Origin: Pseudoalteromonas flavipulchra NCIMB 2033 = ATCC BAA-314
GTDB taxonomy: Bacteria; Pseudomonadota; Gammaproteobacteria; Enterobacterales; Alteromonadaceae
Reading direction: 5' to 3'
NCBI GenBank assembly: GCA_000814665.1
Contig: JWIH01000018.1
Coordinates: forward strand, 62,001-126,000
DNA length: 64,000 nt
Each line of letters starts with the position of its first letter. The stretch's first letter is position 1. Under the pieces are notes generated by a model that was not told the DNA's origin, did not search any database, and was given only the letters and a program-made list of their open reading frames with translations. This document shows, piece after piece, positions 27,364-37,290 of this stretch. The translations under genes were made by a program, and so were the position numbers.

Positions 27364-30300
27364 ATGAATACAAATATTGTTACTATACTCGCGGGTTTAG
27401 CGCGTACTCGATCTCAAGATATTGCCTATCAGTATTTTTACGATGAGGCGTTACCAAGTAAAACTATTTCCTACCAAGAACTGCATGAGCGTGCAGCCTC
27501 TATTGCTGAGACATTGAGTGAATATTTTGAACCGGGTGACAGAGCATTATTACTGTACAACTCTGGATTTGAATTTATTGAAGCTTTTTTTGCGTGTTTA
27601 TACGCCGGGATAATTGCGGTACCGGTTTATCCCCCTAAAAAGAATCAAAATGTTGATCGTCTGCGTGCCATCATCGAAGACGCAGGTGCCAAAGGTGCGC
27701 TTACCAGTGAAAAGATCAATGAAATCGCCAAGCCATTGCTTGATTCTGAGCCAAGTCTAGCGCAGTTAGCACTATTTACTACCGATAACATTGCACTTAA
27801 ATCGACCACTCAACAGTGGCCTCGTGCACAACTCCTTGGTGAGCAACTGGCATTTTTGCAATATACCTCAGGCTCGACGGGCACACCTAAAGGCGTAATG
27901 GTAACCCACGACAATATTCTTGATAATCAGGCGCTAATGAAAGAAGCGTTTGGTCACGATAGCAACTCTTCGATTGTAAGTTGGTTGCCTCATTTCCATG
28001 ATATGGGACTGATTTTTGGCATTATGCACCCAATCTACATCGGTGCGACAGCGGCACTGATGAATCCGGCTTATTTCCTGCAAAAACCACTACGTTGGCT
28101 AAAACTGCTTTCACAAACCAAAGCATTAACGTCAAGTGCGCCAAACTTTGCCTATGACTTGTGTGTGGACACCGTCAAAGATGAAGATCTTAAAGACTTA
28201 GATTTGTCCCATTGGCGCTCGGCATTAAATGGCGCAGAACCAGTGCGTGCCAGCACGCTAGAGCGTTTTTATCAAAAGTTTAAAGTGTGTGGCTTACAAA
28301 GAGAGAGTATCGCACCTTGTTACGGCATGGCAGAAACCACCTTATTTGCAACTGGTGGACGTCTTCTAGAAAAGCCAAGGATATTACGTATTGATGCGAC
28401 CAAGCTACAGCAGGGTAAAGCCGAACGAGTCGTAGATGAAGATACAGTAGATGCGTTTTATGCGTTAGATGTGGCTGATGAACAGCAGCCTTATTACGCC
28501 GTATCTTCTGGCGTGAGTTGGGGCGAGCATAGCATTGCGATTGTTAACCCAGAGTCTTTTGAAGCCTGCAATGATGGTGAAACCGGAGAAATTTGGGTAA
28601 CTGGCCCAAGTGTAGCAAAGGGATATTGGAATAACCAAGCGGCAACCGAGGCTACGTTTCATGCCAGAATTAAAGGTGCTGACAAGCGGGCTTATGTGCG
28701 TACTGGTGATTTAGGCTTTATCCAGCGTGGGGAATTATTCGTTACAGGACGCGCCAAAGACGTGCTTATCTTCCGCGGTAAAAACTACTACCCGCAAGAT
28801 ATAGAACTTACGGTTACAGAAGCAAGCGATAGCTTAGAGCAAAATGGCGGTGCGGCGTTTTCGGTAGCTTCCAATGGCGATGAAGAGCGTTTGGTTATCG
28901 TGCAACAAGTAAAGCGTACCGCGCTTAGAAAGTTAAATGCTGAGCAGGTATTACAGCAGATCACCGCTGCGATCGTTGAGCACCACGGCATTACGCCCTA
29001 TGACATCGTATTGATAAAGCCTGGCCGCATTCATAAAACATCGAGCGGTAAAATTCAGCGCCAGGAGAATAAACGCAGTTATGTAGCCGATAACTTTGAA
29101 GTAATTGCGCGCGCCCGTGAAGAAGCTACGCCACAACAAGCTGAAGCGCCATCATCCTCGTCGTCACTACAGCAAATTCAGCGGTTATTACAAGATTTAG
29201 TCGCACAAGAAATAGATAAGCCCGCGCGTAGTTTGGATATCGACGCGCCATTCTTGGCATTAGGTGTAGATTCGATGAAAGCGGTACGGATCTCAGGGGA
29301 ATTAATGGAAGTACACGAGCTAGATCTTGAGCCTACGGTACTTTACGAATATCCCTCGATTCGCGAACTAGCCCAGTATTTAAGTCAGTTTAGTACGCTT
29401 ACTCAAGCCCTAGGACAGACAGAGCTTAACGAGTCGAAAGGCGCCACTGAGCAAGCGAATAAGGCGCAGCCTACTCGCCGAGCTGAACATATTGCGGATA
29501 CAGATATTGCCGTGATTGGCATGGCCTGTCGTTATCCTTCAGCAAATGGACTTGATGCATTTTGGCAGCTGTTATGCCAGCAGGGCGATGGGATCACCAC
29601 GCCAGATCCTAAGCGCCAGCAGCTTTGCCCTAACCTTGAAGCTGACCGGCTCGGTGGCTATTTAGAGAATGTCGATGAGTTTGACGCAGCATTATTCGGT
29701 ATCTCGCCACTTGAATCTAAGCATATCGACCCACAACATAGATTATTGCTTCAAACGGCTTATCACGCCATACAGCACGCTGGTTACCAACCCGCCACGC
29801 TCGCTGGTAGCGATATTGGCGTGTATGTTGGTATATCGCAAAATGACTACTTTTTATTGTCGCAACAACAGCAAAAAAGTACCGCGTATTTAGGCACGGG
29901 CACTGCGCTGAGCATTGCTGCAAACCGCATTTCTTATAGTTTTAATTTTACCGGCCCAAGTGTGGCAATTGATACGGCGTGCTCGTCATCGCTGGTGGCG
30001 CTTCATCATGCAATTCAAGCACTAAGAAATGGAGAAACAAACGCGGCGTTGGTGGCGGGCGTTAATCTTATTCTGAGCGATGATGTGACTAAGGCCTGTG
30101 AAAACGCACAAATGTTGGCAGCAGACGGCCATTGCAAAACCTTTTCACAGGCAGCGGATGGCTATGTGCGAAGTGAAGGAGTTGGGGTGGTGATGCTAAA
30201 GCCGCTACAACAAGCCATGGCAGACAACGACCCGATTGTTGGTGTACTCAAAGGCAGTGCAATTAATCAAGACGGCCGCAGCAATGGCATTACCGCGCCA

Positions 30301-33300
30301 AATAGCGCCGCGCAACAGGCTGTGATCAATGCCGCCCTTGATAATGCTAAGATACAGGCGGGAGATATCCACTATGTGGAAACCCATGGCACGGGTACGG
30401 AGCTTGGCGATCCTATCGAGATCACAGCATTAAACCGCACGTATGGAGAACACCATAGTCGTCATGATCCGGTTATTCTCGGTGCGGTAAAAGCGAATAT
30501 TGGTCACCTTGAATCCGGTGCGGGTATTGCTGGGCTTATCAAAACGCTACTGTGTTTACAGCATGGGCAAATTCCTGCGCAGCGTTACAGTGAGGTGTTA
30601 AATCCGCATATCCCATGGCAAAAGCTCCCATTTATGGTGCCGCAAAACATGCAGACATGGCCTGTACCACAAGGGGGAATAAGAGCCGCTGGATTAAGCT
30701 CCTTTGGTTTTGGTGGTACTAATGCGCATGTGATCTGCGCACAAGCGCCTGCGCCTAAACCCGACACGCAAGCTGAAGTAACACCGCCTTCGTTTTATCT
30801 ATTGCCTCTCGCTGCTAAATCTAAAGCTGCATTGCAGCAACTTGCTGGTCACTATAGTGAACGATTGTCGAGTCTGACGCCTCAAGCATTTGATGACTTC
30901 TGCGCACAAAATGCCGAGCAAGTGCCGCTTAAAGGTGTGCATAAAACGTTTAGTGGTGTGAGTAGAGAAGCACTGATTTCGCAACTGATTAGTCCCATTA
31001 TTGTTGAACAATCTTCGGCAAATGCTGCTCCAGAAGTTGCGTTTTTGTTCACCGGACAAGGTTCGCAATACCCCTTGATGGCTCACGCTTTATATCAACA
31101 CCACGCAGTGTTTCGCAGTCACTTAGATGAAATTGACAGCCTGATTGGCGAGCGCTTTGGTGCACGCCTGTTGGATGTGTTATTCGATGAAAAGCATAGT
31201 GAACTACTGGCACAAACCCGTTGGACGCAAGTGAGTTTGTTTGCCGTCGAATACAGTTTGGCAAACTTATTGATGCATTACGGGGTAAAGCCATCTCAGC
31301 TGCTCAGTCATAGCGTTGGTGAGTACGCAGCGGCTTGTATTGCGGGTGTGTTCTCGCTTCGTGATGGCGTTGAGTTGATTGCAGCGCGTGGTCAACTAAT
31401 GCATGAATTACCGATAAAAGGCAGCATGATCGCCGCAAGATGTGATGAAAGAGCCGCACGTAATTGCTTGAGCGAGATTCAGGGGCAAGTGGTTATCTCA
31501 GCCTTCCATGGTGAGGCTGGGGTGGTATTCTCCGGTGCTGATGAAGCAATCATTGCCCTCAGTGACGTACTTGCAGCACAGCAAATTAAAGTAAAAGCGC
31601 TGCATACGGCAAACGCTTTCCATTCTCCACTGATGAACCCCATGCTAGACGCCTTTAGGAAAGTCGCTGAACAGGTTAGATTCCAACAGCCTCGGCTGCC
31701 TTTTGTTTCATCCGTGACGGGGCAAGTGGAGTCTACACTTATCGCTACGGCCGAGTATTGGGTTGAACAAATTAAGGCACCGGTTCGCTTTGTTGACTGT
31801 GTAACTGCGCTTGAGTCACTTGAGCATGGCTTAGCGATTGAGCTTGGTCCCAAACCTATTTTGAGTGGCTTACTACAAGAAAACAGCAATAACAAAGCGC
31901 TCAATTATGCTCATGTATTGCACCCCAAAGGCGATGACAGCAAGAGGTTCGCCGAGTGTTTGGGCACATACCTCGACTTAGGCGGAGCGCTCGAATGGCA
32001 ACAGGTGTATGGCAATCGTCCGAGCGCTAGAGCGAGCTTGCCGCAATATCCATTTGATTGCAGCTCATACTGGATTTTTGGTACTGAACAATCACAGCCC
32101 GAAGCTCTGACTGTGGTGGATACAAGTGACCGTGATGCTCAGATCCGCAGCTTTGTGCTCAATACCCTAGCGGGACTCTTGTCGATGCCCGCTGATGCTA
32201 TCCAAACCAACCTCCCTTTGCTAGAAATGGGGGTTGATTCGTTGATGATTATGCAGGCCGTTAGAGTATATGAGCGGGAATTCGGTTTAGAGTTTAGTGT
32301 TCGTCAATTTTATCAAGAGCTCAGCGATGTCGATAAGTTAGTGGCCTATATTCAAAGCCATAGTGACTATCTCAAAGTGCCGCAAAGTCCTCAACAAGCT
32401 GGCAGTTTGCCATCACCTGTATCGGTAACGACTGATACGCCAAAAGGTAGTGCAGTAGAGGCTGACAACCACACACTTGTCGCTGTCTATCAGGCGCAAT
32501 TGCAGGCGGCAAGCACAGTGACTAACGCTGAAGCGAGAGCCGCGTTAGAAGCTGTGGTGGGGCAGCAGTTACGCCATATACAGGGCGTGAAAGTTGAAAG
32601 CAGTGCTGTCACCTCGACAACAACCTTGGTATCAAAACCCCAGCCAAGCAGAGCCCAATCTGTATTACCAGGCGCACAGCAAAAACAAGTGCAGCGTGCC
32701 AATAGCAGCCCAGCCATGCGTCAACATCTTGCTGCATTGAGTGACTCTTACATTGCGAAAACGCACAGTTCAAAAGCGCTAGTGAGCGAATATCGCGGAC
32801 GCCTTGCGGATTGCCGAGCATCGGCAGGTTTTAGACTGTCGAGCAAAGAGCTACTTTATCCGGTGTTCTCTAAGCGCTGTGAGGGCGCATATATCTGGGA
32901 TATCGATGATAATCGCTATATTGATATCACCATGGACTTTGGTACTAACTTATTTGGTCATAATCCTGATTTTATCAAAGCAGCGCTGGCGCAACAGCTT
33001 GAATCCGGGATGCAACTTGGACTTGCAAGTCCTGATGCGCCCGAGGTCGCTGCACTTATCTGTGAGCTGACGGGGCTTGAGCGAGCATCGTTTTGTAACT
33101 CTGGTACAGAGGCGGTCATGACGGCGCTACGCTTGGCAAGAACGGTGACCAAGCGCGATAAAATTGTTCAGTTCTCAGGTGCGTACCATGGTCACTATGA
33201 TGGTACTTTAGCAACTGAGTCGCCAGAGCAAGGCGTAGAGGCAATGTGCGCTGGAGTGCGTTATGGCGCAATCGCCGATAATCTTGTTTTACCTTATGGT

Positions 33301-36300
33301 GATGATGAAGCACTAGAGGTTATTACCCGAGAGGCACAACATATTGCCGCGGTGATTGTTGAGCCGGTGCAAAGCCGTCATCCTGAAAATCAGCCTTGGG
33401 CGTTTTTACGTAAACTACGTACGCTCACTGAAGCACATGGTATTGCCCTTATTTTTGACGAAATGATCACTGGCTTTAGAGCACATCCCGGTGGTGTTCA
33501 AGGCTTGATAGGGGTTAAGGCCGATATGGCAACCTATGGCAAAATCGTCGGTGGTGGTATGCCTATCGGTGTGGTCGCAGGGGCCGCTACCTATCTCGAT
33601 GCCATTGACGGAGGAAATTGGCAATACGGAGATGACTCTTACCCTTTGACCGATACTACCTTCTTTGCCGGGACTTTCTGCAAACATCCAATGACCATGG
33701 CGAGCGCCAAAGCGGTGTTGCAAGCTATTCAGTCGCAAGGTCCGGCGTTACAACAAGGGATCAACGACAAAACCGCGGCATTTAAAGCACATCTCAATGC
33801 GTTTTTTGAAACCCATGAAGTACCTATTCGAATAGAAGCGTTTGCCTCATTATTCCGTTTTCGCTTTTCGCAAAATCTTGATGTGTTCTTTTATGAAATG
33901 CTAGAGCGCGGTGTGTTTATCTGGGAAGGGCGAAACTGCTTTTTCAGTGCCGCCCATACAGATGAAGACATTGCAGCGGTGATAAACGCAGTTGAAGCTA
34001 GTGTACTTAGCTTAAAACGTGCGGGTTATTTTGGTGAAGTGAGCCCAAGTGATGACGATGCTGCATTTCCACTTAGTCATAGCCAGCAGCAGCTATTAGC
34101 GATGGCGCTGACCTCAAGCGATGGAGCGAGCGCATATCAATTACAAGCGATATTAAAGCTCTCCGGCAAGCTCAATTTAGCGCGGCTGCAACAAGCCGTT
34201 ACTGCGGTCTGCCGCGACTTTCCAATCTTGCGTTTTGGTGTCGATAGCTACCGCTTAATGCAATATTGCCGAGTGGAAAAAGCCGAGTTGCATGTTGAGC
34301 CATGGAGTGAGGACGACCAAGTAACATTGCAAGCGCGGTTATCCGCGCTGCGTTACCAACCATTTGACTTTGCAAATGATGCGCTTTGTAGAGTGACGTT
34401 ATTGAGTGATGGCAAAGTACAGCACTATCTAAGTGTTGTGGCTCATCATGTGATCTGCGATGGGCTTTCACTACAAATGGTGCTGGCAGCAATCGCTGAG
34501 CGCTACAATCAAGATGCAAAACAAAATGAGGTGGCAAGCCGAGCTGTCTCCTTCAGTCACTACGTTGATAGCTTGCAGGCATATTCGCATTCACCAGAAG
34601 CTGCAAAAAACCAAGCTTTTTGGCATCAGTGCTTAGCGAGTTTAACACCACTTGCGCTGCCAAAATCAACGACGATGAGCGTGGCTTCATACCAAGTTAA
34701 TCAGCTCACATTACCCATTTCATCTAGTGCAATCCGAAACACTGAGACCCTTGCTCAATCTTTGCGTTGTGGGCAATTTGCGACAATGCTTGCACTGTAT
34801 TGCTTGTGGCTACACAAGTTAAGCGGCCAGACTGTGATAAGTGTAGGAGTGCCGGTATCAGACAGGCAACGACTGGCATCGCAGTTTGAGCCTGAGTTAC
34901 TCGACCAAGCCTTACTGGGTTATTGCACCAATATCTTACCCATTGTGGTGGATATAGCAGGCCTTAGCACTATCGGTGAGCTGGTACAGCGGGTGCAAAA
35001 TACTTTACTTGATGCCTTTGATCACCAAACTCATCCGTATGCAAGGCTTGCCGATGACCAGCTAATTCTACCTAGCACTTTGTTTAATCTAGATAAAGTC
35101 ACCACTTTGCCGAGTTTTAATGGGCTAGAAGTTGAAGTGCAGCCAAGTGTAGCTAAATTTGGCCAATTTGAACTGACGACAAATATGACCTGTGTTGCGG
35201 GGCTGTGGTCACTGTTAGTGGAATATCACACAGCAAAATTTGATACTGAATTAATGACCCAGTACGTGGCTAAGTTTGTCCATTTGCTGTCGCAGGTTCA
35301 AGGCAACACACCGATAGGGGCTCAAAATGAGCTGATACAAAGTAGTGATGATGTGTATCGATTGGTTGAGTTACCGCTACAGCAAGAGAAATCGGTTAAG
35401 GTCGCGACGAGTTTCGTTGAAACTTGGCAGCACAATGTGTCGCGTTGCAGCGCACGTACGGCACTGGTAACGGATGATGTGAGTCTCAGTTATGAGGCAC
35501 TAGATTCGCGTGTTAACCAACTCGCTCACTACTTGATGAAGCAGCAGGTAACGCCCAATAGTATCGTGGCGGTGGCATTACCACGCAGGGCGGAGCTGTT
35601 GATAGCACTCATGGCGGTGATGAAAGTAGGGGCGGCATTTTTACCACTTGATCTTACCTTTCCTGACGAGCGCATCGCGCATATCTTAGAGGGTGCCAAA
35701 GCGAGTGTTGTGCTGTGTGATGCCAGCAGTGCAGAGTCTGCGTTATTCAATCATGGTCGTTTCAAGCGAGTCTGTATGGATAGCGATGCCGAAGACATTG
35801 CCAAAAGTTCGACTCGCAGCCCAAGCTTACTAATTCAAGCTCAGCAGCGTGCTTACGTGATTTATACCTCTGGTTCCACGGGATTACCCAAGGGCGTTGA
35901 AGTCAATCACGGGGCATTTGCTAATTTGCTTGCATCTATGTGTTGTGAGCCGGGGCTGGTGGCAGATGACCGCTTATTGGCCATCACCACGGTAGCATTT
36001 GATATTGCCTTACTAGAGTTGTTTGGGCCATTACTCGTTGGTGCGTCTGTGGTGCTGGCAAGTGATGAAAGTATTAGCGATCCTGCTGTGCTTGGCGCGC
36101 TTATTGAACAGCAGCAGATCACGGTGATGCAGGCAACGCCAACGCTATGGCAATTAGTGTTAAATGCGGCGCCAGCATGCACTTCTGGCATAAAAGTATG
36201 GAGTGGCGGTGAGCCTTTACCTCAGGCACTGGCCGCACAGTTACTTAGTCACAGTAAAGCGGTTTATAACTTATACGGGCCAACCGAAACCACGATTTGG

Positions 36301-37290
36301 TCGGCGGTGGCACATATCGACAATGCCGCAGAGGTAACCATTGGTAAAGCGATACAAAATACCAGCTTATTTGTGCTCCCTACCGAGTGTCATGGTGAAG
36401 GGTTGCCTTTACCCGATGGCGTATGGGGTGAGTTATACATTGGTGGTAGTGGTGTTGCTATGGGTTATTTACATCAAGCGGAGCTGACCGAGCAGCGTTT
36501 TATCAATCATCAATTTACAGCTTCCACTAGCCGCCGCTTATACAAGACGGGAGACAAAGCGAGGCGTTTAGCTGATGGCCGCTTTGAAGTAAAAGGACGC
36601 TTAGATAATCAAATTAAACTCCATGGTCATCGTATAGAGCTTGGCGATATTAGCCATCATTTGGGGCGGATACTCAATACTAGTGAAGTCGATGTTTGCG
36701 TACAAACACTAGAAACTGGCCCATGTCTGTGTGGTTATATGATTGATGATGGTGAGCTATCAACCGAGTGGTCTTCACCTCGGCTGCGCCAAGCGCTCGG
36801 TGAATGGTTACCAAGTTACATGGTACCTGAGCATTTTGTTTGGTTAAGTCAATGGCCGATGACACCAAATGGTAAGCGCGACCGAAAAGCACTACCAATG
36901 CCTGCTGCCGAACAAGTATCAGAAATATGCACGTTGGCTCCTCGCACTGAAACAGAAAAACAGCTGCATCAACATTATATAGCGCTTCTCCCTGTTGAGC
37001 AGTTGGGCGTCACAGCACGTTTTGTGGATAGCGGCGGCAATTCGGTGATTGGTATGCAGTTGGTATCGAGACTCAACCGAGCTTTCAATATTAAATTGAC
37101 CATTGGCGACATCTTTGAGCACGCCTGTATTGCAGAGCTTGCTGAGTGTATCGAAGCGCTAAAACAAGCTCATGATGCTATTTCGGTGGAGCCGCAGACT
37201 CCAAACGTAGAGAAAGTCAGTGATATTGTAAGCGACCGAGATTTGAGTGCTGCGCTAAGTGATAAATCTATGACGGAGATGGACTTGTAA
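27364..37290 (+). CDS. Hybrid FAAL-PKS-aminotransferase-NRPS synthetase (loading, chain extension, beta-amination, module 1)
   Basis: About 3308 residues. Domain order: fatty acyl-AMP ligase (about 1-585; YTSGSTGTPKG at about 167); ACP1 (Ser637); ketosynthase (713-1135; Cys873 in DTACSSS, then HGTGT and KANIGH, so catalytically complete); acyltransferase (1222-1560; Ser1317 in SHSVGEY, NAFH suggesting malonyl-CoA); ACP2 (Ser1626); a Gln/Ser/Thr-rich linker; class III PLP aminotransferase (1800-2215; Lys2060); condensation (HHVICDG at 2361); adenylation (2680-3180); carrier (Ser3227, GGNS motif). No KR, DH or ER is present, so the beta-ketoacyl chain is transaminated directly to a beta-amino acyl chain, as in mycosubtilin synthetase MycA. 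The adenylation code reads DILQWGLIWK, close to the Gly consensus. The ATG at 27364 is preferred (GGGGAT before it) over an in-frame TTG at 27310. The stop overlaps the next start (TAATG). The C-terminus is acidic (TEMDL), a probable docking tail. Confidence 0.93.
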   Translation: MNTNIVTILAGLARTRSQDIAYQYFYDEALPSKTISYQELHERAASIAETLSEYFEPGDRALLLYNSGFEFIEAFFACLYAGIIAVPVYPPKKNQNVDRLRAIIEDAGAKGALTSEKINEIAKPLLDSEPSLAQLALFTTDNIALKSTTQQWPRAQLLGEQLAFLQYTSGSTGTPKGVMVTHDNILDNQALMKEAFGHDSNSSIVSWLPHFHDMGLIFGIMHPIYIGATAALMNPAYFLQKPLRWLKLLSQTKALTSSAPNFAYDLCVDTVKDEDLKDLDLSHWRSALNGAEPVRASTLERFYQKFKVCGLQRESIAPCYGMAETTLFATGGRLLEKPRILRIDATKLQQGKAERVVDEDTVDAFYALDVADEQQPYYAVSSGVSWGEHSIAIVNPESFEACNDGETGEIWVTGPSVAKGYWNNQAATEATFHARIKGADKRAYVRTGDLGFIQRGELFVTGRAKDVLIFRGKNYYPQDIELTVTEASDSLEQNGGAAFSVASNGDEERLVIVQQVKRTALRKLNAEQVLQQITAAIVEHHGITPYDIVLIKPGRIHKTSSGKIQRQENKRSYVADNFEVIARAREEATPQQAEAPSSSSSLQQIQRLLQDLVAQEIDKPARSLDIDAPFLALGVDSMKAVRISGELMEVHELDLEPTVLYEYPSIRELAQYLSQFSTLTQALGQTELNESKGATEQANKAQPTRRAEHIADTDIAVIGMACRYPSANGLDAFWQLLCQQGDGITTPDPKRQQLCPNLEADRLGGYLENVDEFDAALFGISPLESKHIDPQHRLLLQTAYHAIQHAGYQPATLAGSDIGVYVGISQNDYFLLSQQQQKSTAYLGTGTALSIAANRISYSFNFTGPSVAIDTACSSSLVALHHAIQALRNGETNAALVAGVNLILSDDVTKACENAQMLAADGHCKTFSQAADGYVRSEGVGVVMLKPLQQAMADNDPIVGVLKGSAINQDGRSNGITAPNSAAQQAVINAALDNAKIQAGDIHYVETHGTGTELGDPIEITALNRTYGEHHSRHDPVILGAVKANIGHLESGAGIAGLIKTLLCLQHGQIPAQRYSEVLNPHIPWQKLPFMVPQNMQTWPVPQGGIRAAGLSSFGFGGTNAHVICAQAPAPKPDTQAEVTPPSFYLLPLAAKSKAALQQLAGHYSERLSSLTPQAFDDFCAQNAEQVPLKGVHKTFSGVSREALISQLISPIIVEQSSANAAPEVAFLFTGQGSQYPLMAHALYQHHAVFRSHLDEIDSLIGERFGARLLDVLFDEKHSELLAQTRWTQVSLFAVEYSLANLLMHYGVKPSQLLSHSVGEYAAACIAGVFSLRDGVELIAARGQLMHELPIKGSMIAARCDERAARNCLSEIQGQVVISAFHGEAGVVFSGADEAIIALSDVLAAQQIKVKALHTANAFHSPLMNPMLDAFRKVAEQVRFQQPRLPFVSSVTGQVESTLIATAEYWVEQIKAPVRFVDCVTALESLEHGLAIELGPKPILSGLLQENSNNKALNYAHVLHPKGDDSKRFAECLGTYLDLGGALEWQQVYGNRPSARASLPQYPFDCSSYWIFGTEQSQPEALTVVDTSDRDAQIRSFVLNTLAGLLSMPADAIQTNLPLLEMGVDSLMIMQAVRVYEREFGLEFSVRQFYQELSDVDKLVAYIQSHSDYLKVPQSPQQAGSLPSPVSVTTDTPKGSAVEADNHTLVAVYQAQLQAASTVTNAEARAALEAVVGQQLRHIQGVKVESSAVTSTTTLVSKPQPSRAQSVLPGAQQKQVQRANSSPAMRQHLAALSDSYIAKTHSSKALVSEYRGRLADCRASAGFRLSSKELLYPVFSKRCEGAYIWDIDDNRYIDITMDFGTNLFGHNPDFIKAALAQQLESGMQLGLASPDAPEVAALICELTGLERASFCNSGTEAVMTALRLARTVTKRDKIVQFSGAYHGHYDGTLATESPEQGVEAMCAGVRYGAIADNLVLPYGDDEALEVITREAQHIAAVIVEPVQSRHPENQPWAFLRKLRTLTEAHGIALIFDEMITGFRAHPGGVQGLIGVKADMATYGKIVGGGMPIGVVAGAATYLDAIDGGNWQYGDDSYPLTDTTFFAGTFCKHPMTMASAKAVLQAIQSQGPALQQGINDKTAAFKAHLNAFFETHEVPIRIEAFASLFRFRFSQNLDVFFYEMLERGVFIWEGRNCFFSAAHTDEDIAAVINAVEASVLSLKRAGYFGEVSPSDDDAAFPLSHSQQQLLAMALTSSDGASAYQLQAILKLSGKLNLARLQQAVTAVCRDFPILRFGVDSYRLMQYCRVEKAELHVEPWSEDDQVTLQARLSALRYQPFDFANDALCRVTLLSDGKVQHYLSVVAHHVICDGLSLQMVLAAIAERYNQDAKQNEVASRAVSFSHYVDSLQAYSHSPEAAKNQAFWHQCLASLTPLALPKSTTMSVASYQVNQLTLPISSSAIRNTETLAQSLRCGQFATMLALYCLWLHKLSGQTVISVGVPVSDRQRLASQFEPELLDQALLGYCTNILPIVVDIAGLSTIGELVQRVQNTLLDAFDHQTHPYARLADDQLILPSTLFNLDKVTTLPSFNGLEVEVQPSVAKFGQFELTTNMTCVAGLWSLLVEYHTAKFDTELMTQYVAKFVHLLSQVQGNTPIGAQNELIQSSDDVYRLVELPLQQEKSVKVATSFVETWQHNVSRCSARTALVTDDVSLSYEALDSRVNQLAHYLMKQQVTPNSIVAVALPRRAELLIALMAVMKVGAAFLPLDLTFPDERIAHILEGAKASVVLCDASSAESALFNHGRFKRVCMDSDAEDIAKSSTRSPSLLIQAQQRAYVIYTSGSTGLPKGVEVNHGAFANLLASMCCEPGLVADDRLLAITTVAFDIALLELFGPLLVGASVVLASDESISDPAVLGALIEQQQITVMQATPTLWQLVLNAAPACTSGIKVWSGGEPLPQALAAQLLSHSKAVYNLYGPTETTIWSAVAHIDNAAEVTIGKAIQNTSLFVLPTECHGEGLPLPDGVWGELYIGGSGVAMGYLHQAELTEQRFINHQFTASTSRRLYKTGDKARRLADGRFEVKGRLDNQIKLHGHRIELGDISHHLGRILNTSEVDVCVQTLETGPCLCGYMIDDGELSTEWSSPRLRQALGEWLPSYMVPEHFVWLSQWPMTPNGKRDRKALPMPAAEQVSEICTLAPRTETEKQLHQHYIALLPVEQLGVTARFVDSGGNSVIGMQLVSRLNRAFNIKLTIGDIFEHACIAELAECIEALKQAHDAISVEPQTPNVEKVSDIVSDRDLSAALSDKSMTEMDL

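Noticed and set aside
31479..31904. A 141-codon antisense ORF inside the first synthetase (and many shorter ones across all three)
   Set aside because: They are shadows of the strongly constrained coding frame; none has a family signature or a ribosome-binding site.
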